Positions 46,373-53,800 of a stretch of 64,000 nt of DNA are shown piece after piece. The position numbers were made by a program, and so were the translations under genes. Below the pieces are notes generated by a model. That model saw only the letters and a list, made by a program, of their open reading frames with translations. It was not told the origin of the DNA and ran no database searches. Source of the stretch: Halospeciosus flavus (GTDB lineage: Archaea > Halobacteriota > Halobacteria > Halobacteriales > Halobacteriaceae); NCBI RefSeq assembly GCF_029814175.1, contig NZ_CP122312.1, positions 2,852,001 through 2,916,000 on the forward strand, read 5' to 3'. The first letter of the stretch is position 1, and every line of letters begins with the position of its first letter.

Positions 46373-47608
46373 CTACTGCTCGTCCTCGCTCTCGGTCCCG
46401 TCTTCGGCGTCGGACGTGGCGTCGGATTCGGTCTCGGTCTCCGTCTCGGTCTCGTCCTCGGTCTCCGGTTCGGTGTTGGCGTCGGCGCGCGTCGCGAGGC
46501 GGTGGTCGGTCGGTTTCGGGACGCGCGTCGACAGGGTGTCCCAGTCGTCGTCGGCGACGTCCCAGTGCTCGGCCATCACGTCACGGAGTTGCTGGACGCG
46601 CCGGTCGCGCTCCGCGTCGGTGCGAGCGAGGACCGTGGCGAACACGTTGTACGGCCAGACGTCTTCGTGACGTGGTCGTTCCTCGCAGTGCGTGACAAAG
46701 TCGAGTTCGGCGAGCGCGGCCCCGACCTCGTCGACGACGTCGTCGGGGACGTCCCAGACGGTCGTCCCGCTCTCGGTGTAGCCGAGCGCGTGGCGGTCGG
46801 GGACGACACCGACTCGACGAATCTTCCCCTCGTCGTTGAACCGGCGGATGGTCTCGACGACCCACTCGGAGTCGACGCGAGCGGAGTGAGCGTCCGTTCG
46901 GTGCGACTCTGTCGCGTCGGTGTCGACGTCCAGTGACTCGGTGACGTCCGCGTACGGCGTCTCGGTGATCGGCAGGCCGTCCTGGAGGGTGACGACGAGG
47001 TCTCGCTCGTCGGGGGTGAGCGAGTCGCGACCCGACGGACTGGGGCAGGGCCCGAGGTTCGTGAGGTCGACGTCGTCCCCGTCGACCGGGCCGTCGACGT
47101 GGACGGTCGTCTCGTCACAGAACTCCCGGTGTGTCGGGAAGAGGTACGTCTCCCGTCCGGTCGCCGCCTCGATCTCGGCGAGCACCTCCTCGACGCGTGA
47201 CTCGTCGACGACGGAGACGACGAACCACACGTTCAGGTGCGGGTGCTCACACTGGTCGGTGTGGGCCACCTCGGGTCGGTCGTCGAGGAGTTCGGTGACC
47301 GCCTCGGTGGCGTCCTCGGGTACGTGGGTGGCGACGAGGGTGGCGGTCCCGCCGATCTCCTCGGCGTCGAAGCGTGGGCCGAACTGGGTCAGGTATCCCT
47401 CGTCGACGAGTCGGCGGACGCGCTCGACTAGCTCGTCGGCGTCGACGTCGACGCCGCGCCGGTAGAGCGCCTCGGCAGCGGGCTCGAAGGGGTGTCGGAC
47501 GACGGGGAATCCGCCCTGGAAGGCGTTGACGATGGCCCGGTCGGTCCCTTCGAGGTCGAGTCCGTCCGACTCGTCAGTCACAACCTCCCGTGTGTCGGCC
47601 TGGCTCAT
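46373..47608 (-). CDS. siroheme decarboxylase, fused AhbA-AhbB type
   Basis: The 411-residue protein has two AsnC-like winged-helix/ferredoxin units (about residues 20-185 and 195-365) and a highly acidic tail. AhbA and AhbB decarboxylate siroheme to didecarboxysiroheme in the alternative heme pathway; here both are in one chain, as is known in haloarchaea. It ends next to the precorrin-2 dehydrogenase gene and starts 4 nt after the gene at 47613-48032. Confidence 0.9.
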   Translation of the reverse strand: MSQADTREVVTDESDGLDLEGTDRAIVNAFQGGFPVVRHPFEPAAEALYRRGVDVDADELVERVRRLVDEGYLTQFGPRFDAEEIGGTATLVATHVPEDATEAVTELLDDRPEVAHTDQCEHPHLNVWFVVSVVDESRVEEVLAEIEAATGRETYLFPTHREFCDETTVHVDGPVDGDDVDLTNLGPCPSPSGRDSLTPDERDLVVTLQDGLPITETPYADVTESLDVDTDATESHRTDAHSARVDSEWVVETIRRFNDEGKIRRVGVVPDRHALGYTESGTTVWDVPDDVVDEVGAALAELDFVTHCEERPRHEDVWPYNVFATVLARTDAERDRRVQQLRDVMAEHWDVADDDWDTLSTRVPKPTDHRLATRADANTEPETEDETETETETESDATSDAEDGTESEDEQ

Positions 47609-47612
47609 AAAG

Positions 47613-48032
47613 TCAGTCCCTTGAGAGGGGACCGTCCTCGGTCACACCGACGACGGTCGCGTCGAGTTCGTCGTCGAGGGCGTCGACGACGGCAGCGTGG
47701 TCGTCCGTCGCCTCCCAGTAGATGACGACGTCGTAGGTCCCCTCGCGGAGGAGTTGCTGGCACTCCCAGACGAACTCGTCGCCGTCGAGCGTGAGTCCCT
47801 GGTGTTGGTTGACGCCGAAGCGTTCGTCGTCGTTCCCGGAGTAGATGTAGGTGTCACCCTTCTCGGCGAAGTCGGCGATGACCTCGTCGGCGTCGAGGGT
47901 GAGTTGGTGCATCTCGCTCTCGCGGTCGCTGTCGAGGTCCGTGTGGAGGACCGCGCCGTGGAGTTCGATGTCGCCGGGGGCGAGTAACTCGGCAGCGCGC
48001 TGGTGCAGGTCGGCGTCGACAGTCTCGGCCAT
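47613..48032 (-). CDS. conserved haloarchaeal protein (DUF5778-like)
   Basis: The 139-residue acidic protein has strands VWECQQLL and DVVIYWEATDDH and resembles haloarchaeal DUF5778 proteins (pattern only). It heads the alternative-heme operon with a 4-nt gap to the decarboxylase; a TATA-like TTTACC (48057-48063, minus strand) lies about 27 nt before its start. A role in heme synthesis is possible but not shown. Confidence 0.72.
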   Translation of the reverse strand: MAETVDADLHQRAAELLAPGDIELHGAVLHTDLDSDRESEMHQLTLDADEVIADFAEKGDTYIYSGNDDERFGVNQHQGLTLDGDEFVWECQQLLREGTYDVVIYWEATDDHAAVVDALDDELDATVVGVTEDGPLSRD

Positions 48033-48140
48033 ACCTGGTAGAAAGGGAGGACGCCGGTAAACCCCTCACGGTCCGACGCGATTCGCGCGGGCGAACGAGG
48101 AGCAGAAGGCTGATACTCACCCCGATTCACGTACCTGATA

Positions 48141-49082
48141 ATGCTCTCCCTCGTGCGCGAGCGGGTCGGCGAACGCTTCCAGGCCGCCTACTCGCGCGTC
48201 CTCGAGCGGGAAATCGACGACGAGCGCGTCCCGTCGCACGTCGCGGTCATCCAGGACGGGAACCGTCGATACGCTCGCAAGCGCGGGGACGACCCCCACG
48301 AGGGCCACCAGGCCGGTGCACAGACCACCGAGCAGGTGCTAGAGTGGTGTGCGGACCTCGGCGTCGAGGAACTCACGCTCTACGCCTTCTCCACCGAGAA
48401 CTTCGACCGGCCAGCCGACGAGCGCGAACACCTCTTCGACCTCCTCGCGAACAAACTCCGGGAGTTCGCCAACGTCGACGAGATCCACGACCGCGAGGTC
48501 CGCATCCGCGCGCTCGGCGAGGTGAGTCGTCTCCCCGAGCGCGTCCGCGACGCCGTCGACTACGCCGACCGCCGCACCCGCGGCTACGACTCCTTCACCC
48601 TCAACGTCGCCGTCGCCTACGGCGGCCGCGCGGAACTCCTCGGGGCGGCCCGCGACGTCGCCCGCGCGGTCGAGTCGGGCGACCTCGCCGCCGACGAGGT
48701 GGACGTCGACGCCGTCGCCGACCGCCTCTACGCCGACCCCGTCCGCGACGTCGACCTCATCATCCGAACCGGGGGCGACGAGCGCACCTCGAACTTCCTC
48801 CCGTGGCACGCCAACGGAAACGAGGCCGCCGTCTTCTTCTGTACGCCCTACTGGCCGGAGTTCTCGAAGGTCGACTTCCTGCGGGCCGTCCGGACCTACG
48901 AGTCGCGCGAGCGCTCGTGGCGCCGCGCCCGCGCCGAACGCGCCCTCGCGCTCGTCCGGGCGTTCGGCGGCGTCGAACTCGACGAGGCCCGCGCCGTCCT
49001 CGCACGCCTTCGCGAGTACCTCCCCGAGGGGTCGCGCGAGGGACTGGACGTGGAGAGCGAGGACGGGAAGGCGGCGGACTAG
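48141..49082 (+). CDS. uppS: cis-prenyltransferase (undecaprenyl/dolichyl diphosphate synthase family)
   Basis: The 313-residue protein has the diphosphate-binding motif HVAVIQDGNRRYARKRG, AFSTENFDRP, RTGGDERTSNFLPWH, and the C-terminal WPEFSKVDF. It condenses isopentenyl diphosphate to make long polyprenyl diphosphates for cell-surface glycan lipid carriers. A second, degenerate relative is at 50059-50667. Confidence 0.93.
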   Translation: MLSLVRERVGERFQAAYSRVLEREIDDERVPSHVAVIQDGNRRYARKRGDDPHEGHQAGAQTTEQVLEWCADLGVEELTLYAFSTENFDRPADEREHLFDLLANKLREFANVDEIHDREVRIRALGEVSRLPERVRDAVDYADRRTRGYDSFTLNVAVAYGGRAELLGAARDVARAVESGDLAADEVDVDAVADRLYADPVRDVDLIIRTGGDERTSNFLPWHANGNEAAVFFCTPYWPEFSKVDFLRAVRTYESRERSWRRARAERALALVRAFGGVELDEARAVLARLREYLPEGSREGLDVESEDGKAAD

Positions 49083-49101
49083 GCAGACTGCTTCGTGACG
49101 G

Positions 49102-49572
49102 TCACTGCCACAGTCGCTCTCTCGCCGTGCGGAGTCCGACCGCCCCGGTGACGAGGAGGAAGAGTCCCACTGCGCCCAGCGCGAGCGACGAGAGTGAACC
49201 GGCCGGGAGTCCGCTGTCGACCGACGCGGTGACGAAGTACCAGTCGCCGTGGTACTCGACGTAGTACAGTCCCCTGCCGGCCGTCGCGTGGTCGTCGACG
49301 AAGGTGAACGCTGGCGGTGCGGACGACGACCCGTAGACGGTCGCAGTGCCGTCCTCGCTGGCGAGCGCTCGTCGGAACAACGCCTGCCCCGACGCGGAGA
49401 GGTTCTCGTAGTGGAGTGCCGCCGCGTCCGAGGCGTTCGGCGGGCCGTCGGCCGACACGACGGTCAGCCGGTGCGCCGTCTGCCCCAGTGGCGGGGCCGT
49501 CGCGACGGCGACGCCACAGAGGACGACACCCAGGGCGAGGAGCGCGACCGCGACGGCCGAACGGCGGTCCAT
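49102..49572 (-). CDS. membrane-anchored protein with extracytoplasmic domain, unknown
   Basis: The 156-residue protein has an N-terminal helix, an external domain with LSASGQALFRRAL and strands GLYYVEYHGDWYFVT, and a C-terminal helix (LALGAVGLFLLVTGAVGL). It resembles haloarchaeal DUF7979-like proteins (recalled, not checked) and is similar in design to the protein at 33369-34031. Confidence 0.68.
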   Translation of the reverse strand: MDRRSAVAVALLALGVVLCGVAVATAPPLGQTAHRLTVVSADGPPNASDAAALHYENLSASGQALFRRALASEDGTATVYGSSSAPPAFTFVDDHATAGRGLYYVEYHGDWYFVTASVDSGLPAGSLSSLALGAVGLFLLVTGAVGLRTARERLWQ

Positions 49573-49605
49573 AGCGAAAATCCTCGGACGGCCGATAAGT
49601 GTCTT

Positions 49606-49768
49606 CTGGAGGGAAAAACGTGGTTCGTCGCGCCGCTTACGCGTAGTGCTCCTCCAGGTACTCGACGACCACCTTTTTCGGTCTCACTACGTTCGACCGA
49701 AAAACCTGGAGGGAAAAACGCGGTTCGTCGCGCCGCTTACGCGTAGTGCTCCTCCAGGTACTCGACGA
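49606..49768 (-). repeat. duplicated gene tail around a hairpin, copy B (100-bp period)
   Basis: 49706-49768 (the 3' end of the glutaredoxin gene plus its T-tract CTGGAGGGAAAAACG) repeats at 49606-49668 with one mismatch in 63 bp. Between them (49669-49705) is the same 37-nt hairpin as at 4328-4364, in the orientation of the gene. The repeat period is exactly 100 bp, as in copy A. Confidence 0.9.
49672..49704 (-). terminator. hairpin after the glutaredoxin gene
   Basis: TTTTTCGGTC and GACCGAAAAA arms frame a short loop, matching the hairpin at 4329-4359 on the plus strand with 33 of 37 core bases in common. It may act as a terminator, since a T-tract precedes it in the gene direction. Confidence 0.6.
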
Positions 49769-49997
49769 TGTCGTCGCTCTCGTACATCGTCACCTCGCGT
49801 TCGGTGTCGACGAGGTAGGGAATCTGGTCCTCGCCGCCGGCCTGGAGCTCCTCGTAGGTGACCTCGTTGGTCACGTCGCCGCCCATCCCCCCGGGGAGGC
49901 GGGGGTTGTGGGTGACGTAGGAGACGCCGAGTTCGGAGAGTTTCTCGCGGACCTTCGCGCAGTGCGGACATCCCTCGGACTGATAGAGTTCGAGCAT
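49737..49997 (-). CDS. glutaredoxin-like thiol-disulfide oxidoreductase
   Basis: The 86-residue protein has the redox motif CPHC (Cys10, Cys13) and the cis-Pro segment IPYLVD of the thioredoxin fold. It probably reduces disulfides or supports Fe-S/mixed-disulfide handling. Its last 32 bp of coding sequence plus its T-tract are duplicated 100 bp downstream. Confidence 0.92.
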   Translation of the reverse strand: MLELYQSEGCPHCAKVREKLSELGVSYVTHNPRLPGGMGGDVTNEVTYEELQAGGEDQIPYLVDTEREVTMYESDDIVEYLEEHYA

Positions 49998-50058
49998 CGC
50001 ACTCGGCGCTTCTCACGCGACGGGCAAAAGATTCCGGCCCGGAGCCGCGTCGTTCGGC

Positions 50059-50667
50059 CTATCGGCCGAATCTCCGCTGGCGGTTCTGGTAGTCGAGAAT
50101 CGCCCGCAGGTAGTCGCGTTTCCGGACGTCCCGCCAGTTCACGTCGGTGAAGTAGAGTTCCGAGTAGACCGACTGCCAGATCATGAAGTCCGAGAGGCGC
50201 TCGGCGCCGGTCTTGATGACGAGGTCCGGTTCGGCGGGGAAGAGGAGGTGGTCCTCGACGTCCGCGGCGTCGATGTCGTCGGGGGAGATCTCGCCCACTT
50301 CGACGCGCTCGGCGACGGCGCGGACGGCCTTCGCGAACTCGTGCTTCCCGCCGAGACCGACGCTCACCTGGATGGGGGCGTCGGCACGTTCGGTGTCGTC
50401 GGGGCCGCGGACGGCGATGTTGCGGGGGGCCGCCAGGTCCGCGAGTTCGCGTTCGAGCGTCGGGACGGCCGCCTCGTCGAGGACGCTCACGTAGACGGTG
50501 ACGCGCTCGGCACCGAGGTCGAAGGCCCACCCGAAGAAGCGTTCGAGGGTGTCGTAGGCGCCCTGTTCGAGCAGGTCGCGCTCGGTGATGACCAGCGCGA
50601 CGTGGTCGGGTGGGGCGGCGTCGTGGCGGCGGATGCGGAGGGCGAGGTAGCGGTCGTACAGACCCAC
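50059..50667 (-). CDS. degenerate cis-prenyltransferase-like protein
   Basis: The 202-residue protein matches the uppS family in VYVSVLDEAA, DLVIKTGAERLSDFMIWQS and a C-terminal RKRDYLRAIL, but the catalytic Asp-containing DGNRR is replaced (HVALVITERD). It is likely non-catalytic on its own and may be the partner subunit of the full enzyme at 48141, as in heteromeric cis-prenyltransferases. Confidence 0.82.
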   Translation of the reverse strand: MGLYDRYLALRIRRHDAAPPDHVALVITERDLLEQGAYDTLERFFGWAFDLGAERVTVYVSVLDEAAVPTLERELADLAAPRNIAVRGPDDTERADAPIQVSVGLGGKHEFAKAVRAVAERVEVGEISPDDIDAADVEDHLLFPAEPDLVIKTGAERLSDFMIWQSVYSELYFTDVNWRDVRKRDYLRAILDYQNRQRRFGR

Positions 50668-50717
50668 ACCGAGACGAGCGGGCTACACACCCCTAAATCG
50701 CTCGGACGGTTCGGGAT

Positions 50718-50727
50718 AGTTAAGTAG
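50718..50727 (+). promoter_or_regulatory. TATA-like box for the DUF92 gene
   Basis: AGTTAAGTAG, about 27 nt before GTG 50750; the transcript is probably leaderless. Confidence 0.5.
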
Positions 50728-50749
50728 TGTCCGGCAGAAATCCGTCACC

Positions 50750-52054
50750 GTGACTCAGTCGCTCCGACGAGCAGTCGGGTTTGCGCTCGTCGCGTCGCTC
50801 TCCCTCTCCGCGCCCGTGCTGGGACGAGCGGCGGCAGTCCCCTTCGCGGTGGTGGCACTCGTCGCCTTCGTCGTCACCGAGGGGCCGCTGTTCGAACTCT
50901 TCGCCTACCCGTGGGACCGCCAGGAGGAGCGCCTCGACACCCTCCTGGGGTTCGCGCTCGCCGCGACCGGTCTCGGCGTGCTGGTCCCGCTCTTCGACCT
51001 GCCCGTCGGCGTCTACGTCGCGACGCTCCTCGCCGTCGGTTACGGTGACCTCGGGCGCGTCGTCGCCCGCCGGTACGCCCCCAGCGAAGTCGCCGGAGCC
51101 ACCGGATTCGCGACGCTCGGCTTCGTCGCCGCCTTCGCCGGACGGGTCGTCACGGCGACCCTCCTCGGCGAACCACTGCTCCGCCCGGAGTACGCCTTCC
51201 TCGCCGCCAGCGGTGCCCTCCTCGCGGGACTCCTCCGCGCGGTGTTCACCGACCGCGACGACCCGCTCATCCTCGTCTCCGTCGCCCTCCTGCTGTGGCT
51301 GTTCGCCGACCTCGCGGTCGCGGTGACGTGGACGCGGGTCGTCGTCGCGCTCGGCGTCACCATCCTCTTCGGGTACATCTCGTACGCGCTCGGCGCCGCC
51401 TCCGGTGCGGGGATGCTCACCGGCGTCTTCCTCGCCCTCCTCGCGGTCGTCCTCGGCGACTACGGGTGGTTCGCGGTCCTCGTCACCTTCTTCGGCGTCG
51501 GCGCGCTCGCGACGAAGTACCACTACGAGGAGAAGAAAGAACGCGGCGTCGCCGAGGAGAACGCCGGTGCCCGCGGGAGCGGGAACGTCCTCGGTAACTC
51601 GGCGGCCGCGCTCCTCGCCCTCCTCCTCTTCGCCGCCAGCCCCCGCCTCCCCGTCGACGGCGCCGTCTTCCGCTTCGCCTTCTGCGCCAGCGTCGCCACC
51701 GCGCTGGCAGATACGCTCTCCAGCGAGATTGGTGGTCTCTACGGACCGCCGCGTCTCATCACGACACTCGAAGAGGTCGACCCCGGCACCGACGGCGGCG
51801 TGACCTGGCAGGGCGAGGTCGCCGGACTCGCCGGCGCCGCCCTCATCGCCCTCCTCGCGTGGCTCCTCCTCCCGCTCTCGCTGCTCGGCGCCGCCGTCGT
51901 CGTGGTCGGTGGCTTCGCGGGAATGACCGCGGACAGCCTCGCCGGCGCGCTCATCGAGGGCGACGTCGTCGGCAACCAGGCGGTGAACTTCCTCGCGACG
52001 GCGACCGGCGGCGTCGTCGGCGGACTCCTGGCGCTGGCGCTCGGACTCGTCTGA
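50750..52054 (+). CDS. DUF92 family membrane protein with extra N-terminal domain
   Basis: The 434-residue protein has about 12 hydrophobic helices. The C-terminal half (about residues 205-434) is DUF92/TIGR00297: FAASPRLPVDG, GGVTWQGEVAGL, GDVVGNQAVNF. DUF92 includes the plant phytyl-phosphate kinase VTE6. The N-terminal ~200 residues resemble a dolichol-kinase/CTP-transferase-like membrane domain (GYGDLGRVV). Next to cis-prenyltransferase genes it may phosphorylate or salvage polyprenol. Start GTG 50750. Confidence 0.85.
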   Translation: MTQSLRRAVGFALVASLSLSAPVLGRAAAVPFAVVALVAFVVTEGPLFELFAYPWDRQEERLDTLLGFALAATGLGVLVPLFDLPVGVYVATLLAVGYGDLGRVVARRYAPSEVAGATGFATLGFVAAFAGRVVTATLLGEPLLRPEYAFLAASGALLAGLLRAVFTDRDDPLILVSVALLLWLFADLAVAVTWTRVVVALGVTILFGYISYALGAASGAGMLTGVFLALLAVVLGDYGWFAVLVTFFGVGALATKYHYEEKKERGVAEENAGARGSGNVLGNSAAALLALLLFAASPRLPVDGAVFRFAFCASVATALADTLSSEIGGLYGPPRLITTLEEVDPGTDGGVTWQGEVAGLAGAALIALLAWLLLPLSLLGAAVVVVGGFAGMTADSLAGALIEGDVVGNQAVNFLATATGGVVGGLLALALGLV

Positions 52055-52075
52055 GCGACGGCGAAAAACGGAACC

Positions 52076-53416
52076 TCAGAACCGATCTGCGGTCAGGACG
52101 CGGACCGACGCGGGCTGTTTGACGAACTGCCCTTCTTCCGTACCGACCAGTTTCGCGACGCCGCGCTGGGCCGCGAGGTCGAGCAGTCGTTGGGTGACGG
52201 TCCCGTCGAGGACGACCGCGGACGGGACGTCGTCGGCGTCGGCGAGCGCGTCGAACGCGTCGTCGGCGGGCCGTTCCTCGACGACTTCGAGGTCACCGTC
52301 GAGCAGTCGGACGCGCCCGCTCCCCCGCAGGTCCTCGACGTGGTCGGCGACGGTCTTCGGTGCCGGTTCGCTGCCCTTCGGATGGGCGGTCGGCGACTCG
52401 GTCGTCGCTCGGTCGGTGGACTCGGTCGAGTCCGGTGCGGGTGCGGGACGCGTACTCCCGTCGGTGGCGGCGTTCGCCGTCTCCGGGTCCGCCGCGTCCG
52501 GCGTCGCGGCCGCTTCGCGCGCCTCGGGCTCGGCTCCGGCCGTCCGTTCGGTCTCGGCCTCGTCTTCGGCCTCGGCTTCGGATGCGGCTTCAGATTTGGC
52601 TTCGCCCTCGGAGACTGCCCCGGGGTCGAAGGGAACCTTCTGCCGGAGGGCGGCGTCCACTTCGGCGCGGTCGAGGTCTTCGACCGACGACCCCTCGGGC
52701 GGGTGGGCGACGTAGTCGACGTCACCGACCTGGGCCAGTTCGCGCAGGATGAGGTCGCCGCCGCGGTCGCCGTCGAAGAACGCGGTCGTGGTGCGGTCTT
52801 CGGTGAGCGCGGTGACGGCGTCGGGGACGTCCGTCCCCTCGACGGCGATGGCGTTCTTGATGCCGTAGCGGAGGAGTCGCTGGACGTCCGCACGCCCCTC
52901 CACGACGACGACGGCGTCGCTGTCGGGGACTCGCGGGCCGGCCGGGAGCCCCTCGTACTCGGTGATGTCGTCGACGCGGACGCTCTCGCGGACCTCGTCG
53001 ACGAGGTCCTCGCCGTCGAACGCGCCGTCGTCGAACGCGGTCGCGAGGAGTTCCTTCGCGCGGTCGACGACCTCCCGACGCTTGGCCGCGCGGACGTCCT
53101 CGATGCGGGCGACGTCGACCGTCGCGCGGCAGGGACCGACGCGCTCGATCGCCTCCAGCGCGGCCGCGAGGATGGCGGTCTCCACCTTGTCGAGGTTGGA
53201 GGCGACCGTGATGTGGCCGAACGACTGGCCACCCTCGCTCTCCACGGAGACGTCGATTCGGCCGAGTTTCGACGACTCCTGCAGGTCGCGTAGCTCCAGT
53301 TCGTCACCCAGCAACCCCTCGGTCTGGCCGTAGACCGCACCGACGACGTCGCTCCTGTCGACGACGCTGTCGGCGACGAGGTCCGCGTGGATGAGGTACT
53401 TTGCCGTGTCTTCCAT
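52076..53416 (-). CDS. dnaG: DNA primase DnaG (archaeal Toprim type)
   Basis: The 446-residue protein has the archaeal DnaG N-terminal domain (KYLIHADLVADSVVDRSDVVG) and a Toprim domain (about residues 165-260: VVVVEGRADVQRLL, FFDGDRGGDLI). A low-complexity acidic linker rich in Ala, Glu, Thr and Pro spans about residues 265-358, longer than in most archaea. In archaea it is linked to RNA turnover (exosome) as well as priming. A TATA-like ATTATTT lies about 32 nt upstream. Confidence 0.94.
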   Translation of the reverse strand: MEDTAKYLIHADLVADSVVDRSDVVGAVYGQTEGLLGDELELRDLQESSKLGRIDVSVESEGGQSFGHITVASNLDKVETAILAAALEAIERVGPCRATVDVARIEDVRAAKRREVVDRAKELLATAFDDGAFDGEDLVDEVRESVRVDDITEYEGLPAGPRVPDSDAVVVVEGRADVQRLLRYGIKNAIAVEGTDVPDAVTALTEDRTTTAFFDGDRGGDLILRELAQVGDVDYVAHPPEGSSVEDLDRAEVDAALRQKVPFDPGAVSEGEAKSEAASEAEAEDEAETERTAGAEPEAREAAATPDAADPETANAATDGSTRPAPAPDSTESTDRATTESPTAHPKGSEPAPKTVADHVEDLRGSGRVRLLDGDLEVVEERPADDAFDALADADDVPSAVVLDGTVTQRLLDLAAQRGVAKLVGTEEGQFVKQPASVRVLTADRF

Positions 53417-53557
53417 CGAACTACGTACGTTTGGAGCGGCGTGTGGAAATAATTGTCGTCGGGTCCAGACACCGGTTCCGGCGGCGTCGCGTCTCGATTC
53501 CACCCGTTTCGATGAATAATTCTCTTCAACGAGCGCAATTGAAGCCACGACGGCAAT

Positions 53558-53564
53558 ACTTAAC
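53558..53564 (+). promoter_or_regulatory. TATA-like box for the transporter operon
   Basis: ACTTAAC, about 27-30 nt before ATG 53591 of the small membrane gene. Confidence 0.45.
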
Positions 53565-53590
53565 ACGGAACGCAGTGAGAAGCGCCTAGT

Positions 53591-53800
53591 ATGGTCACGC
53601 GTTCGGCGGTCGGCTGGGGGGTCGTCTTCGCGGTGCTCGTCGCACTCGCGATACCGTGGTTCATGTGGGGGGACACCACCGTCGTCGCCGGGTTACCGGT
53701 GTGGTTGTGGTGGCACGTCGGGTGGCTGGCGCTCACGTCCGTCGCGTTCGCGCTGTTCGCCCGCCGCGACTGGGGCACGTTCGTGGGGGTGGGCCGGTGA
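53591..53800 (+). CDS. small membrane protein (DUF3311-like), transporter partner
   Basis: The 69-residue protein has two hydrophobic helices with WFMWGDTTVVAGLPVWLWW between. Such small DUF3311-type proteins often precede SSS transporter genes. Its stop (TGA, 53798-53800) overlaps the GTG start of the symporter. Confidence 0.8.
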   Translation: MVTRSAVGWGVVFAVLVALAIPWFMWGDTTVVAGLPVWLWWHVGWLALTSVAFALFARRDWGTFVGVGR

